Assembly (NCBI GenBank): GCA_963693285.1
Contig: OY848917.1
Span: 32,375,245 to 32,439,244 of the forward strand
Reading direction: 5' to 3'
Length of the DNA stretch: 64,000 bases
From: Xestospongia muta
Lineage: Eukaryota; Porifera; Demospongiae; Haplosclerida; Petrosiidae
How positions within the stretch are numbered: the stretch's first letter is position 1; each line of letters starts with the position of its first letter. Below the pieces are notes generated by a model. It saw only the letters and a list, made by a program, of their open reading frames with translations. It had not been told where the DNA came from and made no database searches. Shown piece by piece: positions 1-12,109 of this stretch. The position numbers and the translations under genes are program-made.

Positions 1-3000
1 TATATACTGTGTATACTTTGTATTCTGTGAATATTGTGGTTACCATGTATACTTATTATACATAGTATAGCCAGTATATAATGTATACACAGTATACATA
101 TACATAAGTGTCATTTTAGCTTTCAATAATTAATTTATGTGTGCAACAATATAATCAAATTGTATCATTCAAATACTACCAGAAAACTTTTAACCAAAAT
201 CAAAGTTGTATGAAATTACAATTTATTTCACATAAATCTTATACAGGGCTATAGCTACAACACAATGTTCATCACAAAGACAGATCCTTATTTCAGTGTA
301 GTCATTAATGGAGTAACTAATCTTATGAAACCAAGGTATACTCAGCACATTGACAACAGGCACTTTCTATACCACCACATTAATGGCCATCCCACAGTGG
401 ATCATTAGCATACAATATACCTACTACTCATTACTCCAGACTCAAGTAATATCACTACCAACAAATGCAGGGCTTAAATTATTCCCCAAAACCTAGTAGC
501 TTACTTAATTACGTGCAAAGTGCAGCAATTATTATGTTGTAATAACTTCAATTGACTCATAATAACTCAGCATTTGTGTGTGTTTTGCTTGTTGCTCTAA
601 AAATTAAAATTTAGTGAGTAAGTCCATTTTTTGTGTTGGAATTACATCAACATTTATTTTATTTTCCAAGAAAGTTTGTCAAAGAATATTAACTTTTAAC
701 AGTATACTTTTATGAAATCATTCAATCAATCACTTTGATGAAACCTCATAACCTCAGATGGTTTTGGGTAGTACCCCTAAAAGAAACTAGGGTTTTTTAC
801 TTATGAATAGTCACTCCTAAACCTGTTCAATTACAAATAAAACAATCAAGCTAGTAACACAAACCAAGAAAGTAACTAGCCAAAGAACAGAAACTACTAG
901 CTTTCTAGTTTCTACTAGCCCTAATATTAAGTCCTAAACAAATGATGTTGGAGTTTTAAGTTGTTTACTATGACATGAGCAGCCACTATAAAAATGACTA
1001 TCAGTTGTGCTACAAAGAAAATTTCAAATAAGGTTATGAGGACTACCATTAGTAAAACTGATACAGTCACTTTAATAAGAGTTAATAATTATTACAGCTT
1101 GCAATACGTAGTGATTCATCTGGGTGGCCAACTTGGTAACTTTACCACACACTTGAGAGTACTCAATATTACCTAATAGAAACGTTATTCCTACATAGTA
1201 ACCTCCACTACTAGCTGGACAACCATACCATTTTTACTATACTGTCTAAATTCATCAGGATATTTTATCTTTGATATCTGTCATACTAAGATAAGCCCAC
1301 TACATCCAATCTCATCAAGAATTCCACAACTGCTCCAAATGACAAACATGGTCATGACTATCGCATATAATGTAATAGTCAGAAAAATTGGTTGGCCATT
1401 TACCTTTAATCTCTTCACATGAGTGAATTAAAAGAGAAGAAGGATATTCCTCTTTATCCAGTAGCTAACTGTTATATTATGTACAGTTCTTTTGAATTAA
1501 TCTATTTGACTTTCTATCTTTGTTATCTGCTTGAAGTGGCTCTCAACAATAATTTTAAACTTTTTTTAGCTAGATACTTTAAATCTTTATCTACGACACA
1601 AGTATCAGGAGTACTAACCATTAGTAGGTGTCGAGTCTCTACCAGCTGCAGTAGATCAGTCACACTATCACGAGAATCTTATATTTGACAGCTATAGTAA
1701 AGAGTTGATTAATAGCAGCAGTCAGTTCTATAGTTATGGGTGTCATCTGTATTACTACCACCTTCAGAATGGCTCAATGGATTAGACATACCAGTAACAG
1801 CTAATATGATTTTAATAATTTAAATATAATAATTTTCTTTTTTAACTTCCAAAATATGCTTCACTTCAATGGTTATACTAGCATTAACCAGGACATCTCT
1901 TTCTTAGCATTTTTTGGGTAAAACCAATAGAACAGACATCCTCCCTTCATCTCTTCAGAGATTGAAGAGTTCCCAACATTACTATCACTCTTTTATCTTA
2001 ACCATTTAAAGATAATGGGTCTATCATGATTTTAAATTATGGTTCTCTTTGTTAGTGGTGATCAATGATGTACAAAGGCTATTATCACCCTCTGCAATAG
2101 AATCTTTTGGAATAGATCTTAAAAATGAAACTGTCTCTTGTCTTAGTGTCAGTGATATGGTTAATGACAAAATGTTTGTTTCCTCATAATATACTTGATC
2201 CACTTTGACTTTGATGATGGTTTCGAGGAACTTCAACAAACTAAAATGTCATGAACCTACCTACATTGGATGTGCCCTCATAGTTTATATTTTTGCAAGT
2301 TCTGTTCAAGGATTTGTTCTTCTTTCAGTTACTTCCTTGTTGTTTTGTCATGTTTTTGCTATAAAAGATATTTTCTACTGTTTTGTAAGCTATTGTACTG
2401 AGGTAAGTGAACACTTGTGTAAGTGTTCATTTATAATATGCAGTTGTCCATGATACCCCATAATGGTGGAATGTGATAAATGGCATTCACCTCAAATGGG
2501 ATTTCTACTTTACTGCCTTCCTGAACTACTAGTACTCTGGCTTTACAAATTATTTTAAGAAGAGTTGCAAGATATATTGAATGGTACAAACCATTTCTCT
2601 CTTGCTTTTTCTATAGGCTGAGATATAACACTGATCATGAGTCAGGTGTCAAACTCAAATGAGACAAAGTTTACTTTTATGATATGATGATATTATATGA
2701 AGCAGTGAACAAATGTTTATTTCCTTATATATAGGTGTCTTTTTACTATCAGTTCAACACTACAAATGAAGTTATGAGTCTCATCATGACAACAATAGAG
2801 TTTGCTCCACATAGTACGCACACTCTTTGTCAAATGATATATCAGTTACTGAGCTCTTATCCACTCAATACATCCACTTTGATGTTATACTAAATGTTCA
2901 TAAGTAACAAAACAGATGAGATATGTGTTTGATATTAGTAAGCAGCCTTTCTAATTCTTGCAAATACCAATTTGCAAGAAGCTAAGATTGTGGTAAAATT

Positions 3001-6000
3001 TTACCCGTAGTCATCATGCTTAGCTTTAGTGTTGAATTAAGTTTTAAAAGACTAGATATTATAGATGTAATAGAATTAGCTACTTTTTCTAAAGTTTTAG
3101 CATTGAAGCTATCCAAGCTCCATTTCAGAAAATTTGGTTTTACTAATGTTAAATTATAACGTTAGTTATCATTCACTTTACGTTTTCTCAATAGTGGATT
3201 GTCAGATGTATGTGTATGTATTTCTATACTGTTAGATCCATGAGTTTTCCCTTGTACAGAATACTCGGTTATACGCGTACTTGTACTTGGTTGCTGTCAT
3301 TCATAAACATCGTAATGGGTATTGTGAAATTCTTTGCTAAAAAATCTTGAACTTCCAGTAAAATAAAGAGAAGTATGAACATCTACAAACTATTTGACCG
3401 TCCTGATACAATAAGTTATAATTACAACTATAATTTTTATGTGCCTATTATTTTAATCCCAAGCATTAATTGTCTCCTAATTAATAGTGTTTTTCTTTGT
3501 TTGCATCTAAACAATCTATGCAGTTCTTGTACTTGGATTTCTTCTTGAAGTTTCTCAAACCAGACCCAATCTCTATGATCCCTATAACTAAATGATTGAT
3601 GGGGAAGAGTCTGGGGAATTAAAATTAAGCAGCTTATTCTGCAATAATAATACCAGGACTAAAAATATGATTATGTAATATAATACTTGAAGTGGCACTA
3701 TGGAACTGAATAATTTAAAGCAATTGAAGAAATAGCTAAAAGCACTGGCTACTATCTAAAGAAGAGGAAGTTACTATTAATATTTTAAAGACATTGACTC
3801 TGTATCTTGAGATAACCACTTCATAACTCTAATGAAATATCATAAATTATTACTATAAATATGACATTTACAGTGAAGTACTTACTTCGTGACATGTTGG
3901 AATTTGACTGCAGAACAAATCGTTCTCTTACAATTCCCCAGTCCCTTTTCCTGTCTGTCATTCAATCATAGAGGGTTCGGTCTGGTTTGTGGATTAGCTT
4001 TGCTATACACATATTAAGCTATTCAAGGACTTGTCTTCTAACCACTTATATAAATTAGATGTGTTAAATGATACTTATATTTAAAAAAGGCTTTACTTTA
4101 AGTCAATAATGTTATGATATTGCATTTTGAATGGTTTTAGCACTATATGCTGGAACTAAAATTTGTTAAATTGAGTGAATCAAAAAAGTGGTCAATCATT
4201 TAATAAAAATTGATGTTTCTTTATGCTTTTGACTCAAGAAGACAACTATACTTCTTGCAAATGTTTCACTGAGAACCTGTATATTGTGTGAACATATTTC
4301 ATTTAGGAATATTACTTCACCTGATCAGCCAACTTTCATTTTATAGAGAAATACAATAGCATAGCAACCACATATACACAAACATTCATTCAATATTTAT
4401 TTGTGCCTTAGGTATCATGTTCATATTTACAGTCATGTATATCATAGTTCAGAGGTAATTATGTATTGTATAAATCCACCAATGAGGGAATTTATAAAAG
4501 ATATCATACTAAAACTCTATTACTAACAGTAACTGAGCTATACAGTAAAAGCTTACATTTACTAGTTATTGACTTTCTAACTTACTAGCACAAATAGAAA
4601 TTATAATATAAAGGAGGATTGTAAGTTATTCCATCCACTAAATTTTGACACATCAATATGTTTTATTGTTCTTACACTAGATACTACAACCAACTACACT
4701 CTCTTACTAAATGTGATAGAACATAGACAAACCTCTTATATTAATGTTATTATGGATTTTTAGTACAATACTACTGACTGAGTAGTAGGAACAAAAAGTG
4801 AATATTATTAAAGTTATTATTACTAGATATATCATGTAGTGACATATACATGTACTTACATGGACTTATTACATTACTGTATATATAGTAATTATTATTA
4901 ATGTGTTATAATATTCTTCTAGTTAAACCAGTCCAACTGTATGATTATTAGAAACAACTCACTAATAGTTATAAATAGTTACAGAGACAATAATATCAAT
5001 GAAAGAGAGACTATATCATGATTACATGGAGAGGAGTCATTACTAGATACATCAGTATATCTACCAGTTAATAGTTCACAAGGTAAGATATACATATATA
5101 ACATTGTGAATATATATGTACAGTACATGTATATGTATATGTGTATGTATATGTGATATGTATATGCATATGTGATATCATTATTATATTAGTGGGCTTA
5201 ATTTTATTATTGATACTCTAGTATTCATGCATGTTTATGTCCAGAGTGTACTCATGTACTCTTTTCAATCATAAATGAAGACAGTTGAATTTATTGTCTT
5301 AGTATGCACAGCCTTCTAGGTGTGTTAAGCACACCTCTTCTGGAAAGAGTTAGTATCACACTTTAACAGAGTGTAAAACACATCAAAATGTATTATAGTA
5401 GCATTTGTAAAACACACACAACAATAAAACAAGTAAAAATGAGTAAGAGAACAATCAATTTCTTTAATCTTGAGTTCATCAGTTAAGGTTGTTGAGAAGA
5501 TATCTCACAGTAGATGATAGTTTGTTACTTATTGGATTATCCAAAAAGAAAGTCTCAAGAAATGAATAGAGATTTTTGCATCCTTTTGGATAGCATATGT
5601 TAATTATAGATGAAGTATGCTGCCAGTAATGTTAGTGGAGGACATTGCTTCACTTCTATGACTATTTAACTGGCATATAGCGAGTTGTGTTGTTGTTTGT
5701 TCTTTTATACACTAAGTCCTTGGCATGTTCATAGTCTGTTAGTGTATGCACATATTTAGGTAACCTATACTTTATTATGGGTTCCAACTTGAAGGGTTGT
5801 TACATGTTGGATTGCTGAATGTTACAACTAAAATAGATTGGTTGTTATAACCAACTCCTAGACACTTAGCTTTTATACAAATTTACAAAATATATTAAAA
5901 CATATATATTACAAATAATAGAGCATCTTCTAAACATAGGAATTAGTTACTCCAGATTCATGTCACTCATTATTATGTAGTGGTGAATACACAACCTAAC

Positions 6001-7040
6001 CTGATCTACAATGTACATACAGACATAATGAGTTCCTCAGATAATTAGTTCATTAGTTGTCTAGACTAACGTCTCCAATTGTTTACATTTAAGCATCCTT
6101 AACTTGGATTCTAATAAATTTCAATCCATGTTTCTTAGTAAGTACTTGTACATAGCAAGTTTTAGTGTGTTCATGATTGTGCATACACATACATCTCTAT
6201 CTATGTTTTTTCAAAACTTAATAAATGTACTCAACAACCTTCTAATGTACAATACTATGAATCATACTCATGTATGAAACTCACATAACAAATGATATGT
6301 TAAAGTGACATATTACTTTTATCAGTGTAGTAATAATAAAGGCTGTTTTAATTAACACATTGACTTATTTTTATTTCAACAAACAACTTCTCAGAATAGT
6401 CATGTATATGGTATATAGGACTGTCTTCTTATAAAGTCCATAATGACAGCCCTCATACATAGGCCAACATCCATGAAACATCTTGTCTCAAATTAATAGT
6501 CACATAATTTATGAACAGCCCTGATAACTAACTCTATGACTCACTGTAGTCACAAAGACTACTTTTGGATTCTAGTTGGTTTTATAAATATTGAATTAGA
6601 TTATGTTTGGCTTTGTGGCACCATAGAAAGGATTTCCATCAAAATATCCTAGAGGTTTTTACAGGTCAGGTGGGTGATAGGAGAATATGCACGATAATAT
6701 TTTGTCAATCACAGTTCATGTAGGTGGATAGAAACAGATAAACAGGTAATCTAAACAATAATATACTAAAGTTGGTCAATCAATGTTGTGAATTCAAAAA
6801 GTTAAAAGGCTTTGAACTAATATCAACAATAGATGACAAATACATGATCAGGATATGAGACTAGTTTTGTATCTCCACTTGACAAGTTCTATGACTAAGA
6901 AAAAACGTGCATAGTGTTAGAAAGATCTTCAGATATCACATGCTCCGAATACTTTTAAAGATATTTCATTTTCTAGCTATTAAATAAATATTCCTACTCC
7001 ATAATGAATATGTCCACATACCCTTCTAGATGCCACCATA
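1..7040. other. AT-rich stretch without recognisable gene
   Basis: I see no protein family, RNA gene or repeat array here apart from short AT-rich simple sequence. The longest open stretches are under 90 codons, have biased composition, and lack good splice sites around them. Divergent exons of an unknown gene cannot be excluded. Confidence 0.5.
5085..5180. repeat. TA/TG-rich simple sequence
   Basis: This is an alternating purine-pyrimidine tract made of short TATATG, TGTATA and GTGATATG words. It looks like an imperfect microsatellite with no coding content. Confidence 0.6.
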
Positions 7041-7044
7041 ATGT

Positions 7045-7305
7045 TTGTTCAAGAATGTTTCTGACCATTCAAGAAATATACTGATGAAAATGAATTCTAC
7101 TTTCAATATCTTTGTTAAATTATTAAATGGACAGGCTGTTACATTTAATATGTCAGCTCACTGTATCAATACCTCTCACTTATTTGGACTTATCAACTTC
7201 TTAATGTATTATTTAAACATTATTGACAGCAGTTGTTCCCAATATTGGAGTGACGGAAAAAGTTTACAGACATGTAATGACTGTTTCAATTCCCTGGTAA
7301 ATTAA
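7045..7305 (+). pseudogene. possible ubiquitin-like domain relic
   Basis: An 86-codon open stretch contains IFVKLLNGQAVTF, which resembles the first beta hairpin of ubiquitin-like folds. Further on, DGKSLQT sits where ubiquitin-like domains usually carry a DG-[RK]-[ST]-L motif. The spacing between the two is shorter than in a full domain, and the middle (the expected helix and proline turn) does not match well. No start context or splice sites stand out. Such domains also occur inside transposon proteins, and the next features downstream are transposon relics. This is a weak family call made from pattern only; a chance open frame is the main alternative. Confidence 0.25.
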
Positions 7306-7760
7306 TAGTGTGTGAAGTTTGAAATTCGACTTGGGTTTTCTTTTACCTATCACAAACATCTCCTGATTATTTTGTGAGTTTGCAGTGACTTGTGATAGCT
7401 TTATATGATGTTATATTGGACTGCAAAAACATTAAAAAAACAATGTGTTTAAAGGGACTGAAAGAAAAGGTCAACTTAGAGCTTAGAAAATAAAGAAAAC
7501 TCTATCATAAAAGATAGTATAAAAGAAAGTAATAGTTTAATAGTTTACTACATTATTTCCTAGGTAAATTGATAGTATAAAAATAAGAAGTTATTTTCAA
7601 TTGAAATATAGTCTTTAAATAAGTAATTATAATCAGACAGTTTAGACAAGGTAACAATTTGTTCACACCTTTTACCATGTACAAATCATGCAAACAATAA
7701 ATATGTACAAATAAATAATAATAATAATAACAATTATAATATTAATATATGTATTAGGTC

Positions 7761-7950
7761 ATGGCACGTAAGAAAAGGAGAGGTAATTGAAATGGTGAAG
7801 ATTTACAGAAAGCAATTGAGGATGTAACAGATGGCAAGTTATCAACCAGAGCAGCATTAGCTAAATACAATGTATCCAGAAGCACAATACATGACCATAT
7901 AATTCTAAAGATCAAAAAACATCTAACCAAGTCCCTCACCTGTATTAACT
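7761..7950 (+). pseudogene. pogo-type transposase N-terminal HTH relic
   Basis: The frame begins with a basic MARKKRRGN stretch and is interrupted by a TGA nine codons later. It then reads EDLQKAIEDVTDGKLSTRAA followed by KYNVSRSTIHDHI. This is the classic psq/CENP-B-like helix-turn-helix at the N-terminus of pogo/Tigger DNA transposases, where it binds the terminal repeat. The rest of the transposase, including the DDE domain, is not seen. With the internal stop and a length of about 60 residues, this is a dead fragment. Confidence 0.7.
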
Positions 7951-8137
7951 AAAACTGAAAATCACAAAACTGCTACAAAAAAAGGAAAGATGGAAGCTGT
8001 TCACAGTATTAGGATCTGTTATTTCCTGGCATTATGTTAGTGTCTATACAAGTTCTAAAATCACCTGCTTCATCTCACTCTTCCTCTATCTTCTGTTTAT
8101 ATACTGGTTGACTGAAAAATGTTATTTCCATCATCTA

Positions 8138-8330
8138 AGATTAACATGTAGGTCTAAGCACTCTCACTTCCGCTTTCCTCATGTCCGGTCCTGGTATTTC
8201 TTGTTTCAGTAATTTCATTACTCTGTTGGGATGTGGAAACAAACCTAGGCCCTCTAAATGAATCTGTAAAGTGTGTATGCTCATTTGAGGAGTCAGTCCT
8301 GATGCTTTAATATGAAATATGATCTAATTG
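8138..8330 (-). other. unrecognised minus-strand open stretch
   Basis: On the minus strand about 60 codons read openly, including MSIHTLQIHLEGLGLFPHPN and then RVMKLLKQEIPGPDM. The composition looks like protein rather than AT-rich noise. I do not recognise the family. It lies just beyond the 3' side of the Helitron relic on the same strand and may belong to that element or to another dead transposon. Confidence 0.3.
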
Positions 8331-8899
8331 GTCTCACTGTTAACATATGTAAAGATTTCATTTGATGTTATTGATAATTTTCCTTTCATTTGTCCTTTTT
8401 GGTCTCAATTCAATCTTGTGTCTGACCTAAAAACTGAGATTGCTTAACTATGTTTATATCATTAGCTTAGAAAAATCCTGTACGTATAAGTCTCAACTTT
8501 CTCAATTTAATCATTTCATATCCAAATAGATCTGTCTTCAAAAACTTGTTATATACTAAAATATAGTCCTCATCTGCCAGTTTGTCTTCATCCCATAAAT
8601 TATAAGTATTGTCAATCCAAGTTTTATACTTTATTAGTTGATATTTGCAGTAAAACTTATAATTTTTTGTTTTTTGGATGATATGAAATGTCTAAATGAT
8701 TACAGGTGTAAGCCATTTGACATCAGTTCTATTACTGACATGATCATTTGCAACTAATTGACACAAGTTTATTTCAGAGAAAGCAACATCTCAAAAACTG
8801 GCTGAATATAAATTATGGACAACTATAGTACATTAGTCAGCTCTTGATCAATTTACTTCTTCAGACCAATTAGAGAGACTGTTATGAAATTAAAACTCC

Positions 8900-10760
8900 A
8901 TCAGTGGGAGACTTAAAAGCATCCGCATGTTTTGTGAGAACTAAAATCTTTTTCACCAACTGAATGTATGTGTCACTGTTATCAATAAATGATTTGAATT
9001 GTACACTTTGTAATCTTGGTTTTCCCTTTTGCTTCATACTTGGCCATGTATGCTTAGCTCAAGCTTGTATATCAATTATAAATTAAAAATCTACATTCGC
9101 CTTCCAGTGATAAAGTTAAATCCAATTGTGAGAAGTAATTCTAAGCTCATTTCTCTTCATTGAAAGAGTAGCACAAATAGTACAATTTTCCAATTTCTCA
9201 AAAGTAAGCATTGATGATGCTTGTACAGGACAAGGACAATCATGACATTTCGGTTCTTGACCAGATTTATTATGATAGCAATAATTAGAACTACATTGAC
9301 TATGATTTTGAACAGCATTCACAAGGTTTTGGTAGTCTTTATCATTATTTTCAATTTATTTGGCATAATTAAACAAGGATGTGGAATTGGAAGTGACCAC
9401 ATGGCATTGCTTCATTGTAGGTTGGGACAACCAATCAATATATTCTAGTACTTGCTTGATTACCTTCTTCTAACATCAATGCATTGATCTGCCTTTGTCT
9501 TGTATTTTGTTCAGCTAGTCAGCCAATCAGCAGTAGATTTTTGAACAAGTTCACAAATTACAGGGTTGTTTTTCAGTAAAACATGTGCATGTACACTATG
9601 CTGACCTTGATATTCTAAGTGATAACAATGCCCGTCAGCATCAAGTGTTCCATACAACCAGTAATGAACAAAAGCAGTCAATCTTGACAAAAATACTAGT
9701 CTGTTAGGTATGGATGGTCAATCACTGTTTGAGCACAATGAAAATGGCTTGAAGAATCATAAAATTTGGAAATCAGATTATTTTCTGGCCAGTAATTATC
9801 AGCACCTTGACTTTGGTAAGTATTTGGCCACCATGGATTTTAGTTCTTCTACGGTCAATCTAGAGTTGTTTAGATGTTGTATCATATATATATTGGACAT
9901 TAATGGAAGTTGGTACCTTTGCTTTAAATTTAGTGCCTAATATGGAAAGTGTGGATGACTACAAATCACAAGTACATTTGACCATCATATTTGATTTGTC
10001 ACATTTTATGAGATGCTTGAATCCATCTCTCAGTAAAAATGGTTTCTGACAGGTAGGGTCACCAGTTCTATATGGGAATAATGCTGAAAAGGCCATAGTT
10101 GCTACATATAAGGAGTATTAAAATCATTTATAGCACTATTATCTATTCTAAGCCATAAAAAGGATCTTCATAATCCAGGTAAAAATGTGTTGCTTTATTT
10201 TCAGTTCTTTCTTGCAAAGAACATGTTTAAAAGAATTACTGTTAGATTGATGGTCAGTATCACAGAAAGAATCATTGTTGTTGTCTCCATCAGCTACACA
10301 CTCATCATCCACTCAAAGGATGTAAAGAATCTATCTTCAGACAACTTGTCTATGGAAGCAAAATCAATTGATATATATTTGTAGTGTGGATTGTTATGTT
10401 TAAGTCATTGAAGACCTGACAATATATGTTTACAATAAACTCTAAAGTGTACATGAGTATTATCAGTACCCTATAATGATGGACAATTAGAATGGATAGA
10501 GTTTTGAGGTAAATTTGCCTAGAAATCTTGTATATCTTGGGTAATTAACAACATGACCCTTATGTTTACAACAATATGTGCACATAATTGGGCATGCACG
10601 AGCAATCAACATTTCTTTAATTTGCATTGAGTGCATTAAAAATCATGGACACATTAAGGAACATTGCCAGAATCCATGTTGGTTGGAAACAAATACTACA
10701 TTGAGTCTTAAGATTGTAAGCCGATTATGTACCATTTGTTCAAATTCCATTCACTCCTAA
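8900..10760 (-). pseudogene. Helitron Rep (HUH) protein relic
   Basis: Read on the minus strand, several blocks line up in the order of a Helitron replication initiator. Near 10,500-10,640, EMLIARACPIM precedes a block ending in GHVVNYPRYTRFLGKF, the region upstream of the Rep core. Near 9,530-9,690, YHLEYQGQHSVHAHVLL contains the HUH motif. At 9,116-9,322, NAVQNHSQCSSNYCYHNKSG forms the Cys/His-rich block that follows Rep. Near 8,890-9,110, WKANVDF and then MKQKGKPRLQS match the later Rep-associated segment. Rep nicks and rejoins single-stranded DNA during rolling-circle transposition. Stops and frameshifts separate the blocks, and no helicase motifs were recognised, so this is an inactive copy. 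Its outer ends are not defined and homologous sequence may reach about 11.8 kb. Confidence 0.8.
9583..9591 (-). other. HUH nuclease motif codons (His-Ala-His)
   Basis: On the minus strand the codons CAT GCA CAT encode His-Ala-His inside SVHAHVLL. This is the metal-binding motif of rolling-circle Rep proteins and it is intact within an otherwise broken Helitron relic. Confidence 0.75.
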
Positions 10761-12109
10761 TACTCATAGTTATATGTCATACATACAAGATGTGTGATTT
10801 ACCTTTAAATATGGGATCTATTTTAACAAGCTTGTGATCTGTATTAGTCTTGTACTGTCCATTTGTCTCCTGACCAAAAATGTACCATACCATGTCCTTT
10901 TTAGACACTTTTATCTCATTCTGTATCTTAAAATCATATACTCTCACAGTCATAACTGGAAATACAATGTTTTCAGTTGAATTAACAGTTAAATGTCAGG
11001 CAAAAGTTAATATCATCATCTGTTAGTAGTTATTCTGATGTCTGACAAGACCAGTGAGTTAAAGGGTTTACTTGACCATGTAAGTTAGATAGAAAGATCT
11101 GACATTACAAACAATACATGCACGCCATATGCACTGAGCCTCCATAATATAATATTTTCCAGTTGCTAGTTCTGATGACAGAATATAAATCCATGCTGTG
11201 AGTTGTAGTTAAAATCAGTCATCCCAATATTATCAGCCTCTCTGTTCTCCCATAGTTTCTTCATCTGCCAGATATAGACCAAAATGTCCAGGCATTATTG
11301 TATTTGACAAACATCAAATCTAGTTCATCTATTGATATACTCTGTCATTCTTGATGTACTGATAAACACTGTAGGACTTGTCAATACTGAATATTGAGTG
11401 AATAACTTTTTGTTTGATGACTTGAATCATACTTCCATATTTACATTAATTTACAAAATGCTCTCACAGATTGTTAACTAGTACTCTTGATTTTGGACCA
11501 TATGCTTTCCCATTTTTATACATAATGGTGACATTGTCATTACTATGCTTGAATGAAATACTGGTGTGAAATTAAGCTCAAAATGTAGTGAAATCAAGTT
11601 GACTATACATTGTTAACTTTAAATAGTCTCTTTATATCTGTCCTTTGAAAACAAGAACTCCAACTCCAATTGTACTTGCTTGAAAACATATTGAACTGTT
11701 CCATGTTCACAGCTAACTTTATGTTCTTCTGAATTCATCATAGAAATGTCTTCAAAGTCTTATGCTGCCTGAATTCTAATAATGAGTACACAAGTAACAT
11801 TAAAAACCTAGACAATGTTATATCTACTCATATAAAGTATGAGTCAAATCACTCTCAACAATTGGCAAAACATTACAAACATAAATTTGATAATTCACAA
11901 TAGTCTGTCACCATAACAACTTAAATATATTATTATAACCACATTAAGATCAAGCAAAAGAGCTTTGTACTGTACTATTGTATGGATATATCTATTATAT
12001 ACATAAGTACACTAGTAATATTATAAATATACTCAACATTATATCTAGTCAAGCAAAGTATTGGTCACATCAATGGCTCTTATGTTAAAAAGTACTCCCA
12101 ATAACTCTT

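Noticed and set aside
1419..2453. Open frames of 71-89 codons on both strands
   Set aside because: No family resemblance and no matching splice sites; left as unassigned AT-rich DNA.
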